Shown one piece after another: positions 1 through 8,414 of a stretch of DNA of 64,000 nt; position 1 is the stretch's first letter; every line of letters starts with the position of its first letter. The notes below the pieces were generated by a model. It saw nothing but the letters and a program-made list of their open reading frames with translations, had not been told where the DNA came from and made no database searches. Position numbers and translations under genes: made by a program. The DNA is from Pedobacter planticolens (GTDB taxonomy: Bacteria > Bacteroidota > Bacteroidia > Sphingobacteriales > Sphingobacteriaceae): NCBI RefSeq assembly GCF_014172375.1, contig NZ_WNXD01000002.1, forward strand, positions 1,426,001 to 1,490,000. The letters run 5' to 3'.

Positions 1-1
1 A

Positions 2-1126
2 CTAAGAACATCATATGGTTACTCCGGAAATGCTAATAATTCGATTTCTGCATTACCGACCATAAGATATAATTCAGACAACAGTATTTATACTGCTAAT
101 CCAGAAGCTTATATCGAATTTCCATCAAATCCAAATCTGAGATGGGAGGAAGTAAGAACTTTTAATACGGGTATTGACTTTTCAGTTTCTCAAGGTAGAA
201 TCGATGGCTCAATAGACTATTTTACAAAAAGATCCAAGGATTTAATTTCACCTGCCTTAGTAGACCAAACTACGGGTTTTACCCAAGTCGATATAAACTA
301 TGCAAACCTAAGTGTTAATGGCATTGATTTAAATTTGAATTCAAAGAATTTAACAGGAGTCTTTAAGTGGTCTACTATGTTTAATTTTAGCTATTCTAAA
401 TCTATAGTTACAAAATACTACAGCTCAAATGTATCCTCTCGCCAGTTTGTAGGAAGCACAACCATTTCTCCGTTAGAAGGGAATATGGCCTATGCAATTT
501 ACAGTTACAAATGGGCGGGTCTCGACCCCTTAAATGGCGATCCGCAAGGATATTTAAAAGGTCAGATTAGTAAAAATTATAATGCTTTGATGAGCGATTC
601 AATTCAGAATCAAAAATACCATGGCTCTGCTATACCATTGTATTTTGGAAATATTCTAAACACTTTTAAATGGAAGAACTTTTCTGTTTCAGCCAATATT
701 ACGTACAAATTTGATTACTATTTTAGGGCCCCTAGTTTAGGTTATTCTGGCTTATTTGCAAATTGGAACCTTGCTGGTTCAGATCAATTTAGTAAAAGAT
801 GGATCAAGACGGGCGATGAGAATTCAACTAATGTGCCATCAATGCGTTACCCTGCAAATCCAAGTAGAGATATATTTTACCAGAATTCAGAGGTAAATGT
901 GGAGCGCGGCGATAATATCAGATTAAAGGACATTAAATTGGCCTATAATTTTGGAGGTTTTGGAAAAAATAAATCTACTATAAGAGGTATGACAGTTTTT
1001 GTACTAGCTGAAAACTTGAATTACATGATTTGGAAAAAAACTAAGTCTAATTTTGATCCAGATTATTTAACAACAGTATTCCCGCAATCCAAAAGCTTCT
1101 CATGTGGAATTAATATCAGTTTATAA
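2..1126 (+). CDS. SusC/RagA-type TonB-dependent outer membrane receptor, C-terminal part
   Basis: The reading frame is open from the first bases, so the gene starts outside the window. Only about the last 375 residues are present. They read as alternating beta strands and loops of a TonB-dependent barrel, with the SusC-typical stretch LRTSYGYSGN near the start and a run of W/Y/F-rich strands ending in GINISL. It would form the outer-membrane channel of a nutrient-uptake complex, working with the SusD-like lipoprotein 30 bp downstream. The substrate cannot be told from the C-terminal part. Assignment rests on strand pattern and SusD linkage; the plug domain and TonB box are not in view. Confidence 0.85.
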   Translation, partial: LRTSYGYSGNANNSISALPTIRYNSDNSIYTANPEAYIEFPSNPNLRWEEVRTFNTGIDFSVSQGRIDGSIDYFTKRSKDLISPALVDQTTGFTQVDINYANLSVNGIDLNLNSKNLTGVFKWSTMFNFSYSKSIVTKYYSSNVSSRQFVGSTTISPLEGNMAYAIYSYKWAGLDPLNGDPQGYLKGQISKNYNALMSDSIQNQKYHGSAIPLYFGNILNTFKWKNFSVSANITYKFDYYFRAPSLGYSGLFANWNLAGSDQFSKRWIKTGDENSTNVPSMRYPANPSRDIFYQNSEVNVERGDNIRLKDIKLAYNFGGFGKNKSTIRGMTVFVLAENLNYMIWKKTKSNFDPDYLTTVFPQSKSFSCGINISL

Positions 1127-1156
1127 TTAATTGAAATGTTATTAAAAAATTTTAAT

Positions 1157-2503
1157 ATGAAACGTAAATTTTTAATGTATTTGTTTTTACTAGGCGTACT
1201 TTTTTCACAAGTATCATGTAAAAAATTATTAGAAGAAAAACCTATTAAAGCTCAAGTTGTGCCTACTACGACTGCCGATTTTCAGGCTATGCTTGATGGG
1301 CACATAATTATGAATGACAGGTATCCAAATCTTCAGGTAGTAGGAGGTGATGATTATTATGTTACAGATGCTGATTTTGACGCTTCCTATGAACTGGATA
1401 GGGATAATTATATTTGGAATAGTTCATCTTTAACTGCCGGATATTCAGCATGGGGAGTTGCATATAAGGCTGTGCAAACTTCAAATCTGATTTTAGAACG
1501 ATTGCCAAATGTGAATTCAGTCGAAGTGAATAACATAAAGGGGCAGGCCTTATTCTTTAGGTCTTTTGCATTTTATAATGTTGCACAAATCTTTTGTAAG
1601 CCATATTCCTCAACGTCGAGTACAGATCTTGGGATACCAATCGTTACAGAAAGCGCTATAGATACTAAGATTTTTAGATCTACTGTAAAGGAAACCTATG
1701 ATCGTATTGTGTCTGATTTGAAGAAATCCATTCCCTTATTGCAAACGGCAGTACCTGCCTCTACACGGCCAAACAAAACTGCAGCTTACGGCATGCTTGC
1801 TAGGACTTATTTAGCAATGGGAGATTACACAAATGCAGGGTTATATGCTGATACCTGTTTAATGCTAGCGGATAAATTAATTGACTTTAATACATTAGAT
1901 CCGAATTCTGATGCGCCAATTTCGAGGTTCAACACAGAAACACTGTTTTATTGCATAGCACTTCAGTCAGGTATAGCAAGTCAGTATGCAGCTAGGATTG
2001 ACCCGGATCTATATAAATCTTATGATCAAAATGATCTCAGAAAAAGTATTTACTTTTTAAGCAATGGGGATGGAAGTTTTCAGTTTAAAGGTAGCTATGA
2101 TGGCACCACGAGTGCCTCTGCCCTATTTCTAGGTATTGCAACAGATGAAATGAAATTAATATCGGCGGAATGTTCTGCAAAAAATGGTAATACGAATCTT
2201 GCTATGGCTACTTTAAATTCACTGCTAGTAAAAAGGTGGAGAATAGGGACTTTTGTGCCAATGATTGCCACAAGTCCAGTTGAAGCATTAAGTAAAGTTA
2301 GAACCGAAAGAAGAAAGGAGCTTATATTTAGAGGGCATCGGTGGTCTGATATAAGACGATTCAATTTAGAAGGAGCTTCTATTTCTATTACTAGAAATAT
2401 TAAAGGGATTAAGACAATTCTAGCACCAAACGATTTAAGGTCGGTCTTCTTGCTACCATACGATGTTGTAAGCATTAATGGTATGCCTCAAAACCCAAGA
2501 TAA
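1157..2503 (+). CDS. SusD/RagB family nutrient-binding outer membrane lipoprotein
   Basis: The N-terminus is a lipoprotein signal with lipobox SQVSC followed by KKLLEEKP, so the mature protein is lipid-anchored and probably surface-exposed. The C-terminal region has the family signature RRKELIFRGHRWSDIRRFN and a terminal NGMPQNPR close to the usual SusD ending. Length (about 448 aa) is typical but at the short end. It would cap the SusC-like barrel and bind the ligand. An in-frame ATG at 1136 is possible, but the start at 1157 gives a cleaner signal peptide. The following TlpA-like and DsbD-N-like genes in the same direction suggest one transcription unit. Confidence 0.88.
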   Translation: MKRKFLMYLFLLGVLFSQVSCKKLLEEKPIKAQVVPTTTADFQAMLDGHIIMNDRYPNLQVVGGDDYYVTDADFDASYELDRDNYIWNSSSLTAGYSAWGVAYKAVQTSNLILERLPNVNSVEVNNIKGQALFFRSFAFYNVAQIFCKPYSSTSSTDLGIPIVTESAIDTKIFRSTVKETYDRIVSDLKKSIPLLQTAVPASTRPNKTAAYGMLARTYLAMGDYTNAGLYADTCLMLADKLIDFNTLDPNSDAPISRFNTETLFYCIALQSGIASQYAARIDPDLYKSYDQNDLRKSIYFLSNGDGSFQFKGSYDGTTSASALFLGIATDEMKLISAECSAKNGNTNLAMATLNSLLVKRWRIGTFVPMIATSPVEALSKVRTERRKELIFRGHRWSDIRRFNLEGASISITRNIKGIKTILAPNDLRSVFLLPYDVVSINGMPQNPR

Positions 2504-2559
2504 TTTGCAAAACTAATTTTTATGCGCGTTATCACGCGGTTTTTAATTTGAAAATATAC

Positions 2560-3972
2560 ATGAGAAAAATAATTATATTAATACTATTACTTGGTAACAT
2601 TACAGTTGGGTTTGCTCAAAACAAGTTCTTCACAAATTATAGTGAGTTACATATTGGGAATCGTATGCCTAATATTAAATTGGATTTTAAGGATAGCAAA
2701 TCTGTGAATGTAGTAAGCTTTGCGGACCTAAAAGGTAAACTTGTAATTTTTGATTTTTGGAGCACTTACTGCCCAGATTGTGTTGCATCATTTCCTTATA
2801 TGGAAGAATTACAAAATAAGTTCAAGGACAAGATTCAAGTTATTTTAGTGAATTCAGTAAACTCAGATGAGGATATCAACAAGCTTTTTGAAAATACCCT
2901 TCCGTCTTTTAAAGGTAAATTTATTCCTAGACCAAAGCTACCCTCGATACAAGGCATAACTGGAAAAAATCTATTAAAATTATTTCCTCATCTAGTGGAA
3001 CCTTTCCATGCCTGGGTTGATCCAACGGGTATTGTTAGATTACTGGGCTCCCAGATAAACAGCCATAATATGGATAAGATTTCTGAGGTTATTGAGGGTC
3101 GCGCAGTAACTTTTATAGATTATAATAAAAATTATAATGGGAAAGAGCCATTCTTTTTAGGTATTAACAAAAAATTAGAAATCCTGAAATCAGGTTCAAT
3201 TATAACAAGTTATTCCCCGGATCTTGCTGACCCATTAGGCAAAATTTTTGAAAACCGGATTGACAGTTTAGCAGGAACAATTCGAAATTCTCTAATTAAT
3301 TTTCGCCTAGTTGATCTTTATCAATATGCTTTTTCTGATCATTTAAAGTATTTCAACAAAATTAATTTAAATGCAAATCGTACAAATCAAATTGTATTGT
3401 TTGTAAAGGATACGTTAAATTATTCAATAGCATTTAAGGATTTTAATAAGCTTACTGATCTAGATTTGCAAAAATCGAGTTATTCTTATGAATCTATACT
3501 TCCACAAAAAACTCCAAACTCCGTACGAAAAGAATACATGCTGCAAGATCTCAACAGGTATTTTAGCTATAAGTTGGGTGCTTTCGGTGAACTCAAGAAA
3601 ATTGATGTAAAATGTTTAGTGCTAATTAGAACTAGCAATGTTGATAAATTAAAAGCAATAAATACAACACGTGATGTCAGAGACACATTAATCGAGAATA
3701 AAGCATTTCGAATATATAAAGGATGTGAAATGCGTGAAGTAATAAGGACAACTATATTTGATGATGAAAATAATCCTCTTCTAAAAGATAGAATTTTATT
3801 AGACGAAACTTTTTATCAAGGTAAGATAGATATGATAATGCCAATCATCTTAAGTAAGCAACATATAACCTTGGATGACCTGAGAAAAAGTTTAATCAAA
3901 TATGATCTTGATATCGTGGAAAAAACAAGGTTGGTTGAAAGAATAGTTATCTCAGAGAAAATAATTCCATAA
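2560..3972 (+). CDS. TlpA-like thioredoxin-fold protein with long C-terminal extension
   Basis: A signal peptide ends near GFAQ. It is followed by an AhpC/TlpA-type thioredoxin domain with FDFWSTYCPDC, so the redox motif is CPDC around residues 71-74. The remaining roughly 250 residues after the domain are unlike simple TlpA proteins and I do not recognise them. The protein is probably periplasmic and acts on disulfides or as a redox sensor linked to the upstream SusC/SusD pair; such genes often follow SusCD loci in Bacteroidetes. A TTG at 2548 is an alternative start, but the ATG at 2560 is preferred. Confidence 0.75.
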   Translation: MRKIIILILLLGNITVGFAQNKFFTNYSELHIGNRMPNIKLDFKDSKSVNVVSFADLKGKLVIFDFWSTYCPDCVASFPYMEELQNKFKDKIQVILVNSVNSDEDINKLFENTLPSFKGKFIPRPKLPSIQGITGKNLLKLFPHLVEPFHAWVDPTGIVRLLGSQINSHNMDKISEVIEGRAVTFIDYNKNYNGKEPFFLGINKKLEILKSGSIITSYSPDLADPLGKIFENRIDSLAGTIRNSLINFRLVDLYQYAFSDHLKYFNKINLNANRTNQIVLFVKDTLNYSIAFKDFNKLTDLDLQKSSYSYESILPQKTPNSVRKEYMLQDLNRYFSYKLGAFGELKKIDVKCLVLIRTSNVDKLKAINTTRDVRDTLIENKAFRIYKGCEMREVIRTTIFDDENNPLLKDRILLDETFYQGKIDMIMPIILSKQHITLDDLRKSLIKYDLDIVEKTRLVERIVISEKIIP

Positions 3973-3993
3973 ACTTTATTTAACACAAACATT

Positions 3994-4443
3994 ATGAAAA
4001 ATTTAATATTGTTATTTGTGTTGTCGATGTGTTCAATAGAATACTGCAGGTCTCAAATTGAAATCCCGGTGAATATATCTTATGCGGCTAAAAAAACATC
4101 TGGTAATACGGCTACAATTTTTATAAAGGCAACCATTGATAACGATTGGCATATTTATTCAAGTCTACAAAATAATGGTGGACCATTAAGGACTAGCTTA
4201 AATTTTGCTAAATCCGAAAATTATAAGTTGGTTGGTCAAGTTGCTGAGCCTATACCAATTAGAAAATACGAAAAAACTTTTGGGATTGAAGTATTTTATT
4301 TTGAGAAAGAAGTAATTTTTAAACAAAAAATAATTTTGAAATCAAAGCGTGCTATTGTCAAAGGGAAGATAGAATTTATGGCCTGTGATGATCATCAGTG
4401 TATGCCCCCCAGAGAGGTAAATTTTATTATCCCGATAAACTAA
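3994..4443 (+). CDS. Exported DsbD N-terminal-domain-like protein
   Basis: A 149-aa protein with a signal peptide and a single beta-sandwich domain ending in ACDDHQCMPP, the Cys-containing motif of the DsbD N-terminal (DsbD-alpha, PF11412-type) domain. Conserved features such as DNDWHIYS and the late CxxxxC pair fit that family. It lacks the membrane and thioredoxin parts of full DsbD, so it is a stand-alone periplasmic domain. It sits 21 bp after the TlpA-like gene, so it may exchange electrons with that protein. It is the last gene of the Sus-type unit and is followed by a terminator. Confidence 0.7.
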   Translation: MKNLILLFVLSMCSIEYCRSQIEIPVNISYAAKKTSGNTATIFIKATIDNDWHIYSSLQNNGGPLRTSLNFAKSENYKLVGQVAEPIPIRKYEKTFGIEVFYFEKEVIFKQKIILKSKRAIVKGKIEFMACDDHQCMPPREVNFIIPIN

Positions 4444-4524
4444 CATCTAATTTCATTTTTGTATTAATACTCAGAGTTTCAACTATGGATCTCATTAATT
4501 TTAGTTAGTAATAGTTAATTAATT

Positions 4525-4560
4525 TCGGGAGTGTTGTCGGATGGCAGCTCCCGATTTTTT
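4525..4560 (+). terminator. Rho-independent terminator after the Sus-type operon
   Basis: Stem TCGGGAG (4525-4531) pairs with CTCCCGA (4548-4554), followed by six T. Confidence 0.8.
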
Positions 4561-4623
4561 GTTGATATTTTTTGGGGGGGTGTATGGATAATTTTTGCTT
4601 TTCGCACCTAGTGGTGCATTAAT

Positions 4624-4658
4624 CAGCTTTAATTTGGCGGTATTACAAATTAAAGCTG
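4624..4658. promoter_or_regulatory. 13-bp perfect inverted repeat just before the oxoamine synthase gene
   Basis: CAGCTTTAATTTG (4624-4636) is repeated inverted as CAAATTAAAGCTG (4646-4658) with a 9-nt spacer. It ends 7 nt before the ATG at 4666. It could be an operator, for example for the TetR-type protein encoded next, or a leader hairpin that hides the ribosome binding site. A smaller inverted repeat, GCACC/GGTGC, lies at about 4605-4618. Confidence 0.6.
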
Positions 4659-4665
4659 AATTGTT

Positions 4666-5931
4666 ATGAACAAGAACAACAACATCGATTTTGCCAAGGC
4701 AAGTTTTAAGGATTTTGAGAATATCGCTGGATTGGATCCTTACGAATGGGCTCATTTATGGAAGGAATACGTGGCCTTTCGTTCTAGGGCTGGAATGTTC
4801 AACTACCGTCAGGAAAACCTTTCTGGTTGCGGGCCTGAAATTGAATTGGATATTTTGGGTAATGGGCACCGGAAGTTTGTGAGTTTGGTCTCCAATGATT
4901 ATTTGGGTTTTACCCAGCACCATAAGGTGAAGGCCGCAGCTATTGCGGGGATTGAGAAGTTTGGTTCAGGTGCCGGTGCTTCCCCTGCCATTGGTGGACA
5001 TTATTCCTTCCATCAGGATATCGAGGACAAGATTGCCAAGTTCTTTAAGCGGGATGCAGCGATTGTTTTCACCACCGGTTACACGGCAAATTCATCTTCC
5101 CTGCAGGCACTTTTGAAAAAAGAGGATCTGGCAATCTTGGATATGGCGGTACATACGTCCGTTTATGAGGGTTGTCTATTGACCAACGTGAAAACATTTC
5201 CGCATAACAATCTGGAAGCTTTGGAGAATGTGCTGAAGAATACTTCGGGTCAGTATCGGACAAGGTTTGTGGTAGTGGATGGTGTGTACTCACAGGATGG
5301 TGATTTGGCTCCATTGGATAAAATAGTTAAGCTGGTAAAATCATATGGTGCATACCTTGTTGTAGATGATGCGCATGGTACTGGAGTAGTTGGTAAGACA
5401 GGTCGCGGAGTGATTGAAAAGTTTGATCTTTTTAAAGAGGTGGATATCATTACGGGTACTTTTTCAAAGACTTTTGCCCATGTTGGAGGTTATCTGGTTG
5501 CCTCTGAAGAACTGGTTAACTACCTGAAGTTCCAGTCCCGTCAGCATATCTTTTCTGCAACCTTATCACCTGCTTCTGCATGCATCTTGCAGGCGATCGA
5601 TCTGGTGGATTCGGAGCCAAAGTGGATGGAGAAACTGTGGGACAATATTGAATATTTGAAAACTGGACTGCAATCCTTGGGGCTTGATGTGGGGCCGACT
5701 TCCTCTGCGATTATTCCGGTGAAGATTGGTGATGTAGATTTAAATGCAAGGATTTGTGGGATGTTGTTGGAGGCTGGTATTTATGCCAATCAAATCAATT
5801 ATCCAGCGGTTTCTAAAAAGGATGCCAGGATAAGAATGAGCGTAATGGCCACCCATACCCATGTGATGCTGAATCGGGTGTTGAATGCCTGGGAGGATGT
5901 GGTCAAAAAAACAGGGATCGTGCAGTCGTAG
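4666..5931 (+). CDS. PLP-dependent alpha-oxoamine synthase (AONS / serine palmitoyltransferase-like)
   Basis: Fold-type I PLP enzyme of the alpha-oxoamine synthase family, which condenses an amino acid with an acyl-CoA or acyl-ACP with loss of CO2. Seen: GGHYSFHQDIE, DDAHGTG (about 234-240) and GTFSKTFAHVGGY with the Schiff-base Lys at about residue 268. At 421 aa it has about 35 extra N-terminal residues compared with BioF, closer to serine palmitoyltransferases. No biotin genes lie nearby; a TetR-type regulator and conjugation genes follow, so it appears to be element cargo. The product (a long-chain base or another aminoketone) cannot be decided from sequence. Upstream lies the 13-bp inverted repeat. 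Confidence 0.85.
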   Translation: MNKNNNIDFAKASFKDFENIAGLDPYEWAHLWKEYVAFRSRAGMFNYRQENLSGCGPEIELDILGNGHRKFVSLVSNDYLGFTQHHKVKAAAIAGIEKFGSGAGASPAIGGHYSFHQDIEDKIAKFFKRDAAIVFTTGYTANSSSLQALLKKEDLAILDMAVHTSVYEGCLLTNVKTFPHNNLEALENVLKNTSGQYRTRFVVVDGVYSQDGDLAPLDKIVKLVKSYGAYLVVDDAHGTGVVGKTGRGVIEKFDLFKEVDIITGTFSKTFAHVGGYLVASEELVNYLKFQSRQHIFSATLSPASACILQAIDLVDSEPKWMEKLWDNIEYLKTGLQSLGLDVGPTSSAIIPVKIGDVDLNARICGMLLEAGIYANQINYPAVSKKDARIRMSVMATHTHVMLNRVLNAWEDVVKKTGIVQS

Positions 5932-5994
5932 TAAATGTTGGTATTGGTTTGGTTAGGGTTTTATTTTAGAATGAGTTGTAAACTACTATAGGTT

Positions 5995-7752
5995 TTGGCA
6001 AGACAGAAAAGGATCAATCAGCGCGGTGAACAGACCAGAAGGAAACTGCTGGATGCTGTTGCGGAAATTATGCGGGAGCATGGTTTTGTTGGACTTACTG
6101 CCGCGCAGATTACCAAATGGGCCTTGAAGGATAAGAATGCGATCCCAAACCATTTTGATTCTTTGGTGAACCTAAAAAAAGCATATATCAAGGAGAAGGA
6201 TTATTGGCCGCCGTTCTTTGAGCGGTTTAAGCTTTCTTCTGATGCCGATGCGATTGAAATGGAGGGTTTGTTTGCCGAGGTGATGAAGGAGAACTTTAGG
6301 TTTTTTGAATCTAATGAGGAAATGCAGAAGATTATCCTTTGGCAGATTTCCGAGGAGAGCCCGCTGTTGCGGAGTATTTCTGAGGCGAGGGAGAAAGAGG
6401 CTGCAAAACTACTTTCGATGACCGATCCCTTCTTCCGGTTTACCGAAATCAATTACCGTGCGGTGATGGCATTGCTTCTTGGCGGAATCTATTATATCGT
6501 GCTGCATTCCAATACCAATAAAAGCGTGGTCTGTGGATTGAATATCCATGTGGAAAAAGAAAGGAACGAATTACTTCGAACCATCGAGCAGATTGTTTCT
6601 TGGGCCTGGAAGCAGGCGACACATCATAAATTAGGTGAGCTAAATGCTAAAAAGATGAACTATGAATTTGAAGGCCTTGAAAACCTGGCCAGCCAGTTCC
6701 TTAAAAGAGCCAAGGAAGGAAATAAGGTTGATTTCTCTTCTTCGCTGCTGATTGAAGAGCTTAAACGGGTGGAAGAGGTTTTGCTCCGTCAATTGTTGGC
6801 TATTACAGATAGTGGCCATATCGAAAATTTCCTGAAGATCAATCTGCACCGTCTGGTTGGTATAGCCGATAACTTTTATGATGGTGGAAGGGAAAGTTTC
6901 TTTGTGGAAGCAAGGCTCGTGCTGGCTACGATTCACAAAGTTTGTGGTCCAGTAATGGAAATGGTCCCCGGTTCGCTAAAGCTCCCAAAGCTTTTTGTGG
7001 TGGAAAAGTCAGTGGAATTTGATAAGAGGGCAATCGAGATTGCAAATGTTCTGAGTGTGGCGAAGATGGATAAGCTTTTGATCAGGATTGTGCTTACTCC
7101 TTTTAGAAGGTTTTCTGAAGAGAAGCGGAACTTGAAATGGAGTGATTATAGGTATCTGAATAAATATGCACTGCATCTGGAAGGGTTGCTTTTTGGTGGA
7201 GAAAAGGTTACGGTAAGCGAAGACCAGATAATTGATGTGCTGATCGAATTAGGCCTAAACCATGTGACGCTAATCTCCTTTTTTGCGATGCGGTTAAAGG
7301 AAAAAATGCTGGGGCTAAGGTTTATCGAGCGAAGTGATTTACTGTTTGAGGCGAGAAAACGTGTCTCACAGTTGAGCCTTTTTGTCATGATGTGCTATGA
7401 AAGGGATAAGATGAGTACCTCGGCAGAAATATTGAAGTGGCTGGATGCAGAGATCGAGGCGCTGAGGGAAGAACCTGCCGAAATAGGTCTGAATGTAATG
7501 AAGATCAGAAGCCGGATGCGGGTGTTGGAACTTGCCTTTTGGCAAAAGCTTCAATATGATCATGGGGTTTATGAGGAAGATAACCTGGATGTTTTTACCG
7601 ATAAGATTGCTCATAATTTTTCAAGCAAGGGACAGGAAGTTCTTTCGGGTAAAAGTATTAAGAGCAAATTGTACGGTAAGGAGCTTTCGGTGATTTCTGC
7701 TACGGAAAAACTGCTGGTAGAGATGCTGGAAGACGTTCGAAGATTTTTATAA
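5995..7752 (+). CDS. TetR-type HTH regulator with long C-terminal extension
   Basis: Residues about 10-55 form a TetR-type DNA-binding domain (RRKLLDAVAEIMREHGF, then TAAQITKWALKD). Residues 56-205 resemble a TetR ligand domain, followed by about 380 helical residues I do not recognise, making 585 aa against a usual 190-230. The start is a TTG at 5995: a stop codon lies just upstream in frame and the next Met would cut into the HTH. The C-terminal half might be an RteC-like or other regulatory module, but this is a guess. It lies 63 bp after the oxoamine synthase and ends in a terminator. Likely targets are its own region and the inverted repeat before 4666. Confidence 0.7.
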   Translation: MARQKRINQRGEQTRRKLLDAVAEIMREHGFVGLTAAQITKWALKDKNAIPNHFDSLVNLKKAYIKEKDYWPPFFERFKLSSDADAIEMEGLFAEVMKENFRFFESNEEMQKIILWQISEESPLLRSISEAREKEAAKLLSMTDPFFRFTEINYRAVMALLLGGIYYIVLHSNTNKSVVCGLNIHVEKERNELLRTIEQIVSWAWKQATHHKLGELNAKKMNYEFEGLENLASQFLKRAKEGNKVDFSSSLLIEELKRVEEVLLRQLLAITDSGHIENFLKINLHRLVGIADNFYDGGRESFFVEARLVLATIHKVCGPVMEMVPGSLKLPKLFVVEKSVEFDKRAIEIANVLSVAKMDKLLIRIVLTPFRRFSEEKRNLKWSDYRYLNKYALHLEGLLFGGEKVTVSEDQIIDVLIELGLNHVTLISFFAMRLKEKMLGLRFIERSDLLFEARKRVSQLSLFVMMCYERDKMSTSAEILKWLDAEIEALREEPAEIGLNVMKIRSRMRVLELAFWQKLQYDHGVYEEDNLDVFTDKIAHNFSSKGQEVLSGKSIKSKLYGKELSVISATEKLLVEMLEDVRRFL

Positions 7753-7775
7753 GATCGTTTGTTTAGTTTAGGATG

Positions 7776-7809
7776 GGGCAATAGTGGTGGTTCGCTATTG
7801 CCCTTTTTT
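7776..7809 (+). terminator. Rho-independent terminator
   Basis: GGGCAATAG (7776-7784) pairs with CTATTGCCC (7795-7803), followed by a T run. It separates the TetR-type gene from the convergent small gene at 7808-8035. Confidence 0.85.
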
Positions 7810-8035
7810 ATGGATCAATGTAGTGTTCCAAGTCATTTCTTCCCAAGAAATAAACATATTCATAGATCAGGGTTTTTGTGAAGCCCTCCAGTTTTTCAAG
7901 GTCGCTGGTGCGCTTTTGCAACAGTTCGGTGAGGGTATGAAACCCATAAAGTTCACAGACTAGCTTGAGTTCCAGGCTGAGTTCCAATTTTTCTATTGGA
8001 GTGTTTAATAAATGTTCGTTTAATTTGGGCTGCAT
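7808..8035 (-). CDS. Small RNA-polymerase alpha-CTD-like protein
   Basis: A 75-aa protein made almost entirely of one helical domain. PIEKLELSLELKLVCELYG, then TLTELLQKRTSDLEKLEGF, follows the order of the RNA polymerase alpha C-terminal domain (PIEELxLSxR..L...GI.T..DLL..s..eL..i.n.G), including the helix-hairpin-helix part. The Arg of the LSVR motif that contacts the UP element is replaced (LSLEL). No alpha N-terminal domain is present. It lies opposite to and beside rteC and the TetR-type gene, so a role as a small transcription factor of the element is plausible but inferred. Helix-hairpin-helix DNA-binding proteins of other kinds are the alternative. Confidence 0.6.
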   Translation of the reverse strand: MQPKLNEHLLNTPIEKLELSLELKLVCELYGFHTLTELLQKRTSDLEKLEGFTKTLIYEYVYFLGRNDLEHYIDP

Positions 8036-8085
8036 AATCTTGTATTCCTGTTGCCCCCTACAGAAACCTTTTTAAACGATATAGC

Positions 8086-8212
8086 GCGGGACACAAGTCA
8101 TATCCGCCCTAGAGGTCCCGCTAAGAACCCGACAAACAAGATAAACCGTGCCCGCGCTTTAGCGCAGACGACCAGTCTATTCTTTCTTGTTTGTCTTTTG
8201 AAATTTAGCGGG
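8086..8212 (+). promoter_or_regulatory. Structured non-coding region with alternative hairpins upstream of rteC
   Basis: Nested inverted repeats: CCCGCTAA (8117-8124) with TTAGCGGG (8205-8212), and inside it GACAAACAAGA (8131-8141) with TCTTGTTTGTC (8185-8195), plus a small GCGCT/AGCGC hairpin (8154-8165). A competing stem, GCGGGAC (8086-8092) with GTCCCGC (8115-8121), uses the same CCCGC bases. Two exclusive folds suggest an RNA switch, an attenuator or a DNA-processing site. The short ORF across this region (8051-8272) looks like a by-product of the structure. Confidence 0.5.
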
Positions 8213-8304
8213 TTTCTAGAACAAGTAAAAATAGCTATCGCTATGAATATTTTAACAGTCCAAATATACTAAATCTTGTAGAAACCTACTGATTTTTCTT
8301 GGGG

Positions 8305-8325
8305 GTGTATGTGCGGTACATACAC
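8305..8325. promoter_or_regulatory. Palindromic site upstream of rteC
   Basis: GTGTATGT (8305-8312) and ACATACAC (8318-8325) form a perfect 8-bp inverted repeat around GCGGT, 90 bp before the rteC start. It has the size and symmetry of a dimeric regulator site. Confidence 0.5.
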
Positions 8326-8414
8326 TTGATGGGCGAAGTTTTATTGGGCTTTTTTGCTTTGTAGTTTATCGCTCTTTCTTTTTTAATGCCTCAGGATTAA
8401 GGTCGGAACTTAAA

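Noticed and set aside
8051..8272. 73-aa ORF on the plus strand
   Set aside because: It is the translation of nested inverted repeats, lacks a good ribosome binding site, and does not look like a protein fold.
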